64,000 nucleotides of DNA from Oreohelix idahoensis (GCA_024509875.1 JAMPIV010019850.1:368001-432000), one strand, 5' to 3'; counted from the stretch's first letter, positions 23,194 through 33,794 are shown. Translations and numbers: made by a program. Notes: generated from the letters alone by a model not told the origin.

Positions 23194-24746
23194 ATGCATA
23201 GGACATGTGTGAACAGTGCTAATAATTTCTGTTATATATGTGGTGAGGTAACATTTCTATCACAAAAACGAAATATAACTAAAGTGATTAAGAAGGCGTA
23301 CAGTTTGTATTTTGGCTTCAGAATAGGAGATCAATGATTTGGAGAGAGCCCACTGATCATCTCAACAACTGTTACTTTTGCTTGGTCCCTCCAATTGGGA
23401 AAGGCATATCAAAGAAGAAAAAATGGACTCTGGAATATCCAAACATCCCCTCCGCAATACATCCGGTACCACATGGCGATGACCTACCAGTTCCCAAAGT
23501 GCCAGAATCATTTTCAGCTGCTTCCACTGATGAAGAAGAGGACATTGGTGGTCCTGAACCATCAACCTCAAGCGACCCATATTTTGAGCAAACTACATCC
23601 ACTAAACCACACTTAATAACCCAAGGTGAACTGAATGATCTTGTAAGAGATCTGAATTTACCGAACAAGGCGGAGCTTTTGGGTTCCAGATTGCAACAGT
23701 GGAATCTCCTGGCAGAAGATGTTACAATTTCTGTGTATAGGAACCGCCAGAAGCCGCTTATTACATTCTTTTTCATAGAGGGTGACCTTTCTGCGTGCCA
23801 CAACATTTCTGGTTTAATGGCAGCCCTCGAAATCAATTACATACCGGAAGAGTGGAGGCTTTTCATTGATTCATCCAAGATGAGTCTTAAAGCTGTTTTG
23901 TTGAATAATGGTTAATGTGTTACTGTCAATTCCAGTTGGTCACGCAGTTCATATGAAAGAAACTTATGAAAACATTAAGCAGCTTTTGAAGTGTATAAAC
24001 TACGATCATCATCATTGGTCACTTTGCGGTGACTTAAAAGTGGTCGCTCTTTTGCTTGGACTACAGGGTGGATACACCAAGTACTGTTGCTTTCTCTGTG
24101 AGTGGGATAGCCGTGCATGAAGTGACCATTACATCAGAAGACATTGGCCAATCAGGCAGTCATTGCAGCCTGGCAGTAAGAACGTTGAGAACCCAGCACT
24201 TGTTGACACCAGCATGATTTTGTTGCCACCCTTGCACATTAAGCTGGGTCTCATGAAAAACTTTGTCACGGCAATGGAGAAAACAGATGAGGCTTTCAAA
24301 TACCTCATCAGAAAATTTCCAAGACTGAGTGAAGCTAAAATAAGAGAGGGAGTATTTGTTGGTCCGCAAATTCGAAAACTTCTCCATAATGACGAGTTTC
24401 TTTGCGTGTTGCATGGCTAGCATTTAATTTTCTTGGAAACAACAGATCTGATAATTACAATGAAATTGTAGAAAATCTCCTTCTGAAGTATAAGAGTCTT
24501 GGCTGCAACATGTCTTTGAAAATTCATTTTCTGAATTCTCATCTGGATTTCTTTACGTCAAACTGTGGAGCAGTCAGTGATGAGCATGGTGAACGATTTC
24601 ACCAGGACATTGCTGCTATGGAGACAAGGTATCAAGGCAATTGGAGCCCTTCAATGCTTGCTGATTACTGTTGGACTGTGACAAGAGACACCTCATCGAT
24701 TGACTACAAGAAGCAAGCAAAGAGAGCTCGAACAGCGACTGAATAA
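23194..24746 (+). pseudogene. CACTA element protein (putative transposase), decayed
   Basis: The first part (ATG at 23194) has a zinc-binding-like NFCYICGEVTF pattern. A deletion at about 23333 then joins GDQ to MIWREPTDHLNNCYFCL. The rest carries YIPEEWRLFIDSSKMSLKAV, SIPVGHAVHMKETYENIKQL, GDLKVVALLLGLQGGYTKYC CFLCEWDS, LPPLHIKLGLMKNFV, LGCNMSLKIHFLNSHLDFF, GERFHQDIAAMETRYQG and MLADYCWTVTRD. I recognise these blocks as a protein family found in many copies in arthropods, cnidarians and other invertebrates and usually annotated only as uncharacterised. Lesions: the deletion at 23333, a one-base insertion near 23911, an in-frame TGA at 24118-24120, and a short deletion with frame change near 24400. 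The transposase role is inferred from its place between CACTA ends and from the GDLK...CFLC stretch resembling the C-x-x-C region after a catalytic Asp. Confidence 0.75.
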
Positions 24747-25069
24747 TGACGGAATGGGTTCAAATGTGCCTTTTTAAAACATGATATGTGAACTTTAAAT
24801 AATGTTTTTATTTTTTCTATCATTTTATGTTGAAATATCAATTAATTGAGTATGTAACCACAATTTTTATAATGCTAAAGTAGAAAAACTAGCTGTTCAC
24901 CCCAGAGAATTAAACAAGCATACATTATTTGTATTACTGTAATGTAAATTCATCATTTAAAAAAAACCCAGAGCCAATTGGGGAATTTCATTATGATATT
25001 TGAAATCAGCATGTCAAAATCAATAAGAAATGATATATTTAATTTCTGGTACAAATAACTTTTGAAAAT

Positions 25070-25082
25070 TTGTTGACTAGTG
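25070..25082 (-). repeat. Right terminal inverted repeat of the CACTA element
   Basis: TTGTTGACTAGTG, the exact complement of the left end, followed by the target duplication TTA (25083-25085). Confidence 0.85.
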
Positions 25083-25669
25083 TTATCCGTATTCCCTTGT
25101 CGCTGTGGGTTATGGTGCAATTAGTTTTAGATCATCGTGTTGGCAGGCCCACGAAATTTCATATAAATTGTTTACTATCACAACGGTTATCCCCATTTTT
25201 CTTCTTGTTTTTTTTTCACATTGAGAGACCTCAACGAACTCCACGGGGGCCACAAAGAATTAGTTGACAAAGACAGATATCTGCATAAAGAAAACAGTCA
25301 CCTGTCTGCTAGCAGAGTTGTCTTGTAAGACGTCTCAGATTATCTTTAGTAGATTTAAAAGTAAACCAAAACATGACATGAAATAATTATATTGTGCTTT
25401 TTCTGTTACATTCCCTGATTCTTCTTCTTCAAGTACCGTGCCTAGTGACGTAGAAGATCATGTCTCTCCACAACTTCTTGTCTCCGAGACAATTTATCAA
25501 CCATAATAGCATTGCTGGTATTATTTTATATTCGTCCCCATAATTATTGTTAGTTATGTAATTGTAATTGGCTCATGGACACTTTGGATATCTCTGAACT
25601 AGTGTGCAAAGGGGTGTGGTCTCATTGCGTTAAGAGAATTTCATGGCACCTTGAATCATGTGTTTCCAA

Positions 25670-25815
25670 GATGAGGAAGGGAAACCCGTGCCTGTAAACG
25701 GTAAATTAATATGAAACAAACATAAAGGTATGTTTTCAGGCACTCGTAAGAAATAAAGAAGTAGAACACTAGACAACAGAAAAACATAAGACATGAGTGG
25801 CTTACGCAGACTCCA
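25670..25815 (-). repeat. SINE-like repeat fragment
   Basis: AACATAAAGGTATGTTTTCA, GGCACTCGTAAGAAATAAAG and AAACCCGTGCCTGTAAACGG match 6420-6330 in inverse orientation. The tRNA-like head is missing beyond the GTGGCTTACGCAGACTCC remnant. Confidence 0.65.
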
Positions 25816-25928
25816 GATGAAGGCTTCTGGGCTTCTCGCTGGTTATTGATAACTCTTTTGCTTCATTGTTATAGTCTTTTATTCTTGTTGTCTGTTACAC
25901 GAACGAGGACATGATAGCGAATACAAGG

Positions 25929-26152
25929 CACTCAAGTATCTGGTCGATTAAACGTCATAGCACTCAAGTATCTGGTCGATTAAACGTCATAGCACTCAAG
26001 TATCTGGTCGATTAAACGTCATAGCACTCAAGTATCTGGTCGATTAAACGTCATAGCACTCAAGTATCTGGTCGATTAAACGTCATAGCACTCAAGTATC
26101 TGGTCGATTAAACGTCATAGCACTCAAGTATCTGGTCGATTAAACGTCATCA
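25929..26152. repeat. 32-bp minisatellite, 7 copies
   Basis: CACTCAAGTATCTGGTCGAT TAAACGTCATAG is repeated at 25929, 25961, 25993, 26025, 26057, 26089 and 26121 with no visible change, so it expanded recently. Confidence 0.95.
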
Positions 26153-26944
26153 ATATTTATTTGGTTCCATCATTCTTTTTCAATGCACACTACAGCAATG
26201 TCTGACTTGTACAATAAGAGGTAGACTAATATTTGGTAGAATTGTACAGTGTGCTGCTTCTGATATATCGTGGCATTGCTATCTTAGATTATTATACCAT
26301 CTGCAATATTTCAAAGGTATGTCAAAATGTTCAACTTACTTTAAATCATGAAACAACACACACAATGTTCGTGGGAATCAGGACCAGCACACACAGAAGG
26401 CAATTTGATTTCCGTTCAATAACTAGATTACTTTACGAATCTGGTGTCATACCGAGACTTTCTTCAAAATAGACAGTTTCTAGCTTTATAGTATAAAACA
26501 ATTGTTTTAGCACTTTAAAATGTACAAACATTTCCTGAATTCTGCACAAAGTCTAAGTTCTACAAAAGCTTACAGTCTATTTCTACTCCGCGAATCACTC
26601 GCTAATTACGTATTGATACGTCTACTTCTTCTCACGGCCTGTTATATAGTTCTACTCATAGTCAAGAATTCTTAGGCCTACAGACAAATTCTGCACCACG
26701 AATAACTCGTTGGAAACGTACGTCTTAACTCTTCTAACGGTCTGCTTCGTGGAAAACGAGTTAGATTGGTGAGTTCAATTCATCTCCAACCAACTCGTAC
26801 TCCCTGATTGGTCGTAGTCCTAGTAAATATCCAATAAATTTTAACGTTTCATAATTATAACCACTTCTTTTGTAATGAGCTCTATTGAGGTACGAGGCGA
26901 GAATCGCACCATATTTTTGTATCCTTTTTTCGAGCCAAACTAGA

Positions 26945-27075
26945 GTTTAGAGTTTTAGAGTTACAATTGAAGACCAAACGCGATATCTGTACCATGTTTA
27001 GAGTTTTAGAGTTACAATTGAAGACCAAACGCGATATCTGTACTAAGTTTAGTGTTTTAGAGTTACAATTAAAGC
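26945..27075. repeat. 51-bp tandem repeat, 2.5 copies
   Basis: GTTTAGAGTTTTAGAGTTAC AATTGAAGACC... starts at 26945, 26996 and 27047, a spacing of exactly 51. Confidence 0.9.
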
Positions 27076-27250
27076 TTACTGTGCCTATGACCTGCAGTGG
27101 TGTTTCTAATACCCTATGTTCGTAGGGCTTTATACATTCACGGCTACAATAGATTCAAGTTTTTCACTGTATTCCGGAGCGTTTGGATGTTTTATAATTG
27201 CCATATTTTTCACATTGATTTTTATCGGAATCATGCGTAGGGTCTTATCT

Positions 27251-27513
27251 GTTACGGGTCAAATCATGTCGTATGTTACGGTCATATCATGTCTTATGTT
27301 ACGGGTCATATCATGTCTTATGTTACGGGTCATATCATGTCGTATGCTACGGGTCAAATCATGTCGTATGTTACGGGTCATATCATGTCTTATGTTACGG
27401 GTCATATCGTGTCGTATGCTACGGGTCAAATCATGTCGTATGTTACGGGTCAAATCATGTCGTATGTTACGGGTCATATCATTTCGTATGCTACGGGTCA
27501 TATCATGTCGTAT
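27251..27513. repeat. 24-bp minisatellite, about 11 copies
   Basis: The unit is GTTACGGGTCATATCATGTC NTAT with variable positions (T/C in the first block, A/T, C/G). Since 24 is a multiple of 3, several frames stay open on both strands; these are not genes. Confidence 0.95.
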
Positions 27514-27689
27514 GTTCATGTATTTAACTTAGTTCTTGTCTTATTGCTCTTCTGTTGTTTGTTTGTTGCTGACAGAGATCTTGTGGCTGTGAACGTCCTT
27601 CGTCTTCTGTCCAAATAAAACACATTGCCAAGTTATGTTTTCCCCCCAAGAGATGAGTGTGGAGACCAAATGGACGTGATGAAGAATAT

Positions 27690-27736
27690 TGTGTGAGAAG
27701 CTGGTGTGAGAAGCTGGTGTGAGAAGCTGGTGTGAC
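27690..27736. repeat. 15-bp tandem repeat, 3 copies
   Basis: GTGTGAGAAGCTGGT occurs three times in a row, then decays. Confidence 0.9.
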
Positions 27737-27924
27737 GAAAAGGATGTGGGTAGAGCTGGAGCAAGGGGGCTGAAATAGAAGCCGGTGTAGACAAGTACCA
27801 ACGATTTGTCCGTTGCTTGTTTATGTTACATATGGGAACTCAAGAATTGGTTATTGAAACACGGGCACACTTACACAAAACTAGCTCAACATCTTTGATC
27901 ATTGGCTGCTGACTTACAAAATAA

Positions 27925-28520
27925 TCAGTGACCATCACGCCTCGTGGCGTCTTGTAGTACAGCAAGAAACCGTCTGCAAGTAGCTCAGTCTGCAGCCATC
28001 CTTCGTATGGTGCACCAGCTTTGCATCTCTTCTTCCACATTTCTCGCGCCAAGTAGCTTTTGATTGGTCTATTTCGTTTCCCTTCTGGAGTCCATAGCAA
28101 AGCAGTTATGGTGATGGTGTTAAGGTCTCATCTGAGGATATATCTAACTCTATTCCAGCGTCTACCTGCTATGATAGTGCGGATCCCTTCTTGGTGGCTC
28201 CGAGTTAGTAATTTGTGGTTGGTGATGGTGTTCGATTAAGATTTTTTACATAAACAAGGGTGTTGGACCCTTGAAGGACAGCGAAGGAGAGGCCGACCAA
28301 AAACAACCTGGTGGAGAACTGTGGAGGCCGAGACGTAAAGAATTAACCAGAGCTGGGGCACTGTACGAATGATGGCTGCCGATCGAACAAAGTGGAAGGA
28401 GTTTTTTGCTGCCTTAAACGACGCCACCAGGTGGGATGGCCACTGACTGCTTTGACAGTCGGCTGCTAAGGATCAACAAGAAGAAGAAGATGGTATTCGG
28501 CATCTCAAGTTACGACAACA
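27925..28520 (-). pseudogene. LINE C-terminal remnant (third family), copy 2
   Basis: The minus strand holds LWTPEGKRNR, then KRCKAGAPYEGWLQTELLAD and LLYYKTPRGVMVTDYF, matching 18173-17868. Upstream, a second frame gives IIAGRRWNRVRYILR. It is split at 28234 by a 254-bp insertion on the opposite strand (28235-28488). Not functional. Confidence 0.65.
28235..28488 (+). mobile_element. Nested 5'-truncated LINE with GAA tail
   Basis: The + strand reads EGQRRRGRPKTTWWRTVEAE, a stop, then MMAADRTKWKEFFAALNDAT RWDGH, a LINE C terminus. It ends in AACAAGAAGAAGAA. The flanks share an 11-bp direct repeat, GATGGTRTTCG (28224-28234 and 28489-28499, one mismatch), so it was inserted by target-primed reverse transcription into the older minus-strand LINE. 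Confidence 0.75.
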
Positions 28521-29098
28521 AAATCATCATAGATTGAACGCAACAAGCAGTATAGTAAAGAAAATATAAATTCAACTAAATACATAAACTAACACAGAAA
28601 TATTTTAACATTTGTATATCATATTGCTGCACACAGTCTTGTGTTTTTCGTGCTTGCAAACCAGTCATGCGTCTCTCGTGTTTCCGAACTGTTCCTACTA
28701 CTTTGAGTTTTCATGTGATGTAGAAAGACTTATCCTGTTGTCAGTTTTTATGTCCTGGCATATTTTCATGTATACCCATTTACACTCACATTACTAGTGG
28801 AGCGACAAATGTTCACAGCTATCACGTACAAACAATCGTAACAATTAAAGTTCCAAGAATGAAGTAAAATCGCCTTGATGTTTGCCGTTGGGATGTTTAT
28901 TTTTTTTTTTACATTTTTTATTTTATTTTCACACTGAAAAAATAGTGATCTCATCTGTTTCTGCTGCCGGTGTAACAAGTGAATCTTCTCATGACGCCTC
29001 TATGTTTGGCCTTGATAGCGTCCATTGTTGCATACGGTATCTGCTTATGGAAGGGACTGAGTGTTTTAAGGCAGTTCAAAGACAAATTAGCTTGTCCA

Positions 29099-29341
29099 TT
29101 AAAAGTCTCCCGTGTCTCTAGCAGGAATTGGTGCAAGGAGAACTGGACAGTTTTTGACAAATTTGTCCATTACATCATAGGTAAAGGTCATGTAGTCTTG
29201 TATCTTGCTGACAGTTATGTCTCCAGAATACATTTTGTATGACGGGTAAGTTGTAATTCCCTCCTTCTCACAAAGTGCTTTATCGTTTGCGCAGTTTACT
29301 CCTGCATATCCACTGTCTGGTCGAATGTTCATCTTTGCGGC
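29099..29341 (-). CDS. Thioredoxin-fold protein, C-terminal exon, unit B
   Basis: The exon starts after an acceptor (TTATTTTCTAG, AG at 29343-29342) in phase 0 and ends at TAA 29099-29101. It encodes AAKMNIRPDSGYAGVNCAND, then ALCEKEGITTYPSYKMYSGD and a helix ending MDKFVKNCPVLLAP. VNC, the following helix, the Tyr-Pro (cis-proline position) and the final helix match the second half of a thioredoxin domain. Its expected partner is the N-terminal exon at 44332-44099, also ending in phase 0, which implies a 14.8-kb intron full of mobile elements. The homologues at 1-231 and 7888-7703 share the layout. All motifs are intact, so this is the best candidate for a working copy. Confidence 0.65.
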   Translation of the reverse strand, partial: AAKMNIRPDSGYAGVNCANDKALCEKEGITTYPSYKMYSGDITVSKIQDYMTFTYDVMDKFVKNCPVLLAPIPARDTGDF

Positions 29342-29453
29342 CTAGAAAATAACAAATATTTAATGACAAGTAACCTGCCTGTTCGAGACATTAATTTAAC
29401 GCATTACTCAAAATATGTACATAATAACAGATATCCGGTTGTGACGTATCTAC

Positions 29454-29634
29454 CCAGTGTGTAGTTAGCAGAAGTCTGTAGTGAGACAAACATTGAATAC
29501 GGCTGCTGCTTTTTAAGCATGTCGTAGAGGCAACTAATATGAGGTTTTGCATGTGACTGGCACCTGGCCATGTAAAAATTGTAGTTTCCGAGAGTAATAT
29601 TGCAAAATAACGCCTGTCCATTGTTACAGGCTTC
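29454..29634 (-). other. Cysteine-containing open segment, possible exon
   Basis: After an acceptor-like GTGTGCAG (AG at 29636-29635) the minus strand stays open with EACNNGQALFCNITLGNYNF, YMARCQSHAKPHISCLYDML and FVSLQTSANYTLG, up to a GTAGAT donor-like site (29453) or a stop at 29404. A diverged copy at 7941-8120 lies in the same place relative to its C-terminal exon. The phase does not match the next exon, so it may be an alternative last exon or just conserved intron. Its first bases are also the seed of the 47-bp satellite. Confidence 0.3.
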
Positions 29635-31315
29635 CTGCACACAGGCTAACCCCAGTAATAATAGTCCGGATTACAGGCTTCCTGCACACAGGCTAACCCC
29701 AGTAATAATAGTCCAGGTTACAGGTTTCCTGCACACAGGCTAACCCCAGTAATAATAGTCCAGGTTACAGGCTTCCTGCACACAGGTTAACCCCAGTAAT
29801 AATAGTCCGGGGTACAGGCTTCCTGCACACAGGCTAACCCCAGTAATAATAGTCCAGGTTGCAGGCTTCCTGCACACAGGCTAACCCCAGTAATAATAGT
29901 CCATGTTACATGCTTCCTGCACACAGGCTAACCCCAGTAATAATAGTCCGGGGTACAGGCTTCCTGCACACAGGCTAACCCCAGTAATAATAGTCCAGGT
30001 TACAGGTTTCCTGCACACAGGCTAACCCCAGTAATAATAGTCCAGGTTACAGGCTTCCTGCACACAGGCTAACCCCAGTAATAATAGTCCGGGGTACAGG
30101 CTTCCTGCACACAGGCTAACCCCAATAATAATAGTCCAGGTTACAGGCTTCCTGCACACAGGCTAACCCCAGTAATAATAGTCCAGGTTACAGGCTTCCT
30201 GCACACAGGCTAACCCCAGTAATAATAGTCCGGATTACAGGCTTCCTGCACACAGGCTAACCCCAGTAATAATAGTCCAGGTTACAGGTTTCCTGCACAC
30301 AGGCTAACCCCAGTAATAATAGTCCAGGTTACAGGCTTCCTGCACACAGGCTAACCCCAGTAATAATAGTCCGGATTACAGGCTTCCTGCACACAGGCTA
30401 ACCCCAGTAATAATAGTCAGGCTTTACAGGTTTCCTGCACACACAGGCTAACCCCAGTAATAATAGTCCGGATTACAGGCTTCCTGCACACAGGCTAACC
30501 CCAGTAATAATAGTCCGGATTACAGGCTTCCTGCACACAGGCTAACCCCAGTAATAATAGTCCGGATTACAGGCTTCCTGCACACAGGCTAACCCCAGTA
30601 ATAATAGTCCGGATTACAGGCTTCCTGCACACAGGCTAACCCCAGTAATAATAGTCCGGATTACAGGCTTCCTGCACACAGGCTAACCCCAGTAATAATA
30701 GTCCGGATTACAGGCTTCCTGCACACAGGCTAACCCCAGTAATAATAGTCCAGGTTACAGGCTTCCTGCACACAGGCTAACCCCGGTAATAATAGTCCGG
30801 ATTACAGGCTTCCTGCACACAGGCTAACCCCAGTAATAATAGTCCAGGTTACAGGTTTCCTGCACACAGGCTAACCCCAGTAATAATAGTCCAGGTTACA
30901 GGTTTCCTGCACACAGGCTAACCCCAGTAATAATAGTCCGGATTACAGGCTTCCTGCACACAGGCTAACCCCAGTAATAATAGTCCAGGTTACAGGTTTC
31001 CTGCACACAGGCTAACCCCAGTAATAATAGTCGAGGTTACATGCTTCCTGCACACAGGCTAACCCCAGTAATAATAGTCCGGATTACAGGCTTCCTGCAC
31101 ACAGGCTAACCCCAGTAATAATAGTCCAGGTTACAGGTTTCCTGCACACAGGCTAACACCAGTAATAATAGTCCAGGTTACAGGTTTCCTGCACACAGGC
31201 TAACCCCAGTAATAATAGTCGAGGTTACATGCTTCCTGCACACAGGCTAACCCCAGTAATAATAGTCGAGGTTACATGCTTCCTGCACACAGGCTAACCC
31301 CAGTAATAATAGTCC
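29625..31315. repeat. 47-bp satellite array, about 36 copies
   Basis: The unit is TACAGGCTTCCTGCACACAG GCTAACCCCAGTAATAATAG TCCNGRT. Variants alternate (GGATTA, AGGTTA, GGGTTA, GAGGTTACATG), and the recurrent pattern of variants implies that blocks of several units were copied. Rare indels occur at 30419-30436. The first unit overlaps the open segment at 29454-29634. Confidence 0.95.
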
Positions 31316-31353
31316 GAGGCTCCATAATGGGCAAACGGGGAAATGAGGATTGC

Positions 31354-32045
31354 GATTGTATGTTGTATCTTACTAATGTTGTATCTTACTAATGTTGTAT
31401 CGCACTAATGTTGTATCTTGCTAATGTTGTATCTTACTAATGTTGTTTCTTACTAATGTTGTATCTTACTAATGTTGTATCTTACTAATGTTGCATCTTA
31501 CTAATGTTGTATCTCACTAATGTTGTATCTTACTAATGTTGTATCTTTCTAATGTTGTACCTTACTAATGTTGTACCTTCATCATCATGTGACGTATTCT
31601 TTCCAGAACGTTGCCTCCATTACAGCTGCTCTGAACGCATCACGATTCTGGTCAAGTCGACCTGCATCAGCCAAAGACAAGTTCAGACTCTCTGTGATGT
31701 CCTGGGTCCACCGTCGTCTAGGACGACCCCTTCCCCTTTTTTCCAGGGACCATGCCTTCCATCACTATTTTTTCCAAACTATTATGTCTTTTTATATGAC
31801 CGAAAAATTTCAGCTTCCTTATTGCGATGGTATTTAGGAGCCAATGTTCCTGTACGTTTAGTGAGTGCAGTACTTCTCTGTTGGTCTTTTTTTCTGTCCA
31901 GTTCTTCGTTATCAATTTCAATTTCTGGTTTGGTCTTTACTTTGTCTGTTGTCAATACTTTGGTCTTCTTGGTGTTTAGGATGTTGTACCTTACTAATGT
32001 TATATCTTACTAATGTTGTATCTTACTAATGTTATATCTTACTAA
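31354..32045. repeat. 16-bp minisatellite, interrupted by a LINE
   Basis: TTGTATCTTACTAATG units run from 31354 to 31579 and resume at 31981-32045. The gap is a LINE insertion with a clean target duplication. Confidence 0.9.
31580..31980 (-). pseudogene. LINE fragment with (GAT)n tail and target duplication
   Basis: The minus strand has LNTKKTKVLTTDKVKTKPEI, then after a deletion IAIRKLKFFGHIKRHNSLEK and GMVPGKKGKG. It is the same family as 15156-15402. The flanks share ATGTTGTACCTT (31568-31579 and 31981-31992), a 12-bp target duplication made from the host minisatellite. It is 5'-truncated and internally deleted. Confidence 0.85.
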
Positions 32046-32049
32046 CATA

Positions 32050-32516
32050 CAACTTCAGCACATTTAACTATAAATGCGTGCAGTAATATAGTAGAGCTTA
32101 TATCGATCTTGTCAAGCCATCACGATTGCTTCTTATCGTTTTACTTTCCGCTCCATCTGAAGCATGGTTTGACAGCACTACAGTTAGTCCTCTAGGAAAC
32201 CAGCACCGAATCATTTGTGTGCTCCTGTAGCACTAGGGTTAGTAGCAGTTTTTTTACATGGTGGTTTTGCCAGGCCAAAGCATGACTGTCAATGACGGAC
32301 CACGTGTTTGATAGATTCATTATCTATGACCGCATAGATCCCTGGGGGAGATGCGCGTGCAACTGGAAGCCATGCTTATGTTTAATTAATTGAGCCTGAG
32401 CCCGGTGTGACCGTCCTTGAAACCAGATTATCGTTAACTTTCTATCAGTTTAGTTAACATAAGCAGTGGACATGTCATAACCTGTACATGGCGTTAACAA
32501 TGGGTGCTATTTTAAC
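32050..32516. other. No gene seen
   Basis: Ordinary-complexity sequence between the 16-bp array and the next LINE. Confidence 0.4.
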
Positions 32517-32529
32517 GTATTTGTAGAAC

Positions 32530-33335
32530 TTACTTACTTACTTACTTACTTAGTCGTTCCCCTTCTACCGTGAGGTGTAGAGGTTTGGAAGAGAGAGCGC
32601 CAGACTATCCTATCGGCTGTCTTCCTCCTGGCCTGGTTCCATTCTAGTCCTCGATCCTTCAAAGATTGTCTAATGTTGTCCTCCCAGCGGACTCTGGGTC
32701 GTGCTCGGGGTCTGGATCCTTGGCTCTTTGTTTCCCATGCTTGTCGTGGTATCCGATCTTCTCCCATTCTGCAGACATGGCCAAACCATCTTAATTGGGA
32801 CTGTTCTACTTGGGTCTGCAGGGGGTAGGATTTTAGGCCTTGACGTATCGTCTGGTTGCGTACCATGTCTCTTCTTGTTACTTCAACCACCTTCCTCAGA
32901 TACCTCATTTCTGAGGTTTGGATCTGGCTTTTATGGGTTGTAGTCATTGCCCATGACTCGCATCCGTATGTCAAGACTGGGACATAGGTGGAGCGGTATA
33001 CAGCCATCTTCGTTTTCTTACCAACCTCTCTCTTGCTGAGGAATCCTCGATTTATGGCCTGAAAAAGTCTCCCAGCTGCTGCTTTTCGAGTGGCCAACTC
33101 TTCTTTGATGCCTCCCTTTCGGTCTATAATAGCTCCGAGGTATTTAAAGTGGTCGACCTGCTCCAGGACCTGTTCTCCCAGCTTAATCTGATGTTTTCTT
33201 TCTTCTCGTGATATCACCATGGATTTTGTTTTAGAGCTGCTTATGACCATCCCTCTCTTCTCCAGCTCTTCCTTCCAGACTTGCAGGTTGGATTGGAGAT
33301 GCGCCTCGGATTTAGCAATCAGGGCAACATCATCA
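32530..33335 (-). pseudogene. 5'-truncated LINE with 13-bp target duplication
   Basis: The minus strand continues from the catalytic DD region (DDVALIAKSEAHLQSNLQVW) through FKYLGAIIDRKGGI, YVPVLTYGCESWAMTT, LRYLRKVVEVTRRDM-type sequence and LRWFGHVCRMGEDRIPRQAW to PRVRWEDNIRQSLKDRGLEW, with no stop until the 3' end. The flanks share GTATTTGTAGAAC (32517-32529 and 33336-33348). The 3' terminus is GGGGAACGACTAAGTAAGTA AG, giving a (TAAG)n tail. The RT region is intact where present, which suggests a young insertion of a currently or recently active family. The element was truncated on arrival and lacks the endonuclease and fingers. Confidence 0.9.
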
Positions 33336-33368
33336 GTATTTGTAGAACACGAATCAAAATACTGTATA

Positions 33369-33744
33369 CAGTTGACATTCAAAAATCCGGCAACCTCCGG
33401 ACCTGAGGAGTGCCGGATTTTTGAAAATGCCGGATTTCTTAATGGTTATATATGCTGTATATATTTAAAAGAAAATGACTACCTGTTTACGTTATACACC
33501 ACTTCTGTTATTTGCTGAATCCATAATGGGGATATACAGCAGCAAATAAATGATACCATGAGAAGGAATGAGCAGGAATGCCTGTTAACACGTGCAAGCA
33601 AGACCCAACAGCTGCATAAAAACATAAACGGCTCCAGAAAACAGTCGCGCGTCAACGCGGTAAATTTAAAATTGCGCTCCGAAATCCATGCCGGAAATCT
33701 GAAGGAACCGGATTATCGATGGCCGGATTTTTTAATGTCAACTG
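33369..33744. mobile_element. pogo/Tc1-like MITE with 25-bp inverted repeats
   Basis: The ends are CAGTTGACATTCAAAAATCC GGC (33369 onward) and its complement GCCGGATTTTTTAATGTCAA CTG (ending 33744), with one mismatch, flanked by TA on both sides (33367-33368 and 33745-33746). The element is 376 bp long and rich in CCGG motifs. The open frame inside (33558-33749) runs through the inverted repeat and is not a transposase. CAGTTGAC-type ends with TA duplication are typical of the pogo/Tigger group. Confidence 0.8.
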
Positions 33745-33794
33745 TATAGAATCCCAGCTTTTTCTGTCACTAACGCTAAGGGATGCAACTTTTG

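Larger units (their letters stand above)
22857..25082 (+). mobile_element. CACTA (EnSpm)-type DNA transposon
   Basis: The two ends are perfect 13-bp inverted repeats, CACTAGTCAACAA (22857-22869) and its complement (25070-25082). The element is flanked by the 3-bp direct repeat TTA (22854-22856 and 25083-25085). CACTA termini with a 3-bp target duplication define the EnSpm/CACTA superfamily. Inside the ends the inverted similarity continues imperfectly: GTACCAGAAAT (22877-22887 against 25042-25052) and the GGCTCTAGTTTT / AAAACCCAGAGCC pair (near 22955 and 24965). The 2226-bp element carries one decayed protein gene (23194-24746) on the + strand. It is now non-autonomous. Confidence 0.8.

Noticed and set aside
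23362..23836. A 154-codon minus-strand frame
   Set aside because: It is the shadow of the CACTA element's protein frame on the + strand, which has recognisable conserved blocks.
27116..27618. Membrane-like repetitive ORFs
   Set aside because: A 24-bp repeat keeps four frames open at once on both strands; there is no conserved flanking exon.
29625..31315. 47-bp array as a CRISPR
   Set aside because: Units are contiguous with no unique spacers, and the genome is eukaryotic; it is a tandem satellite.
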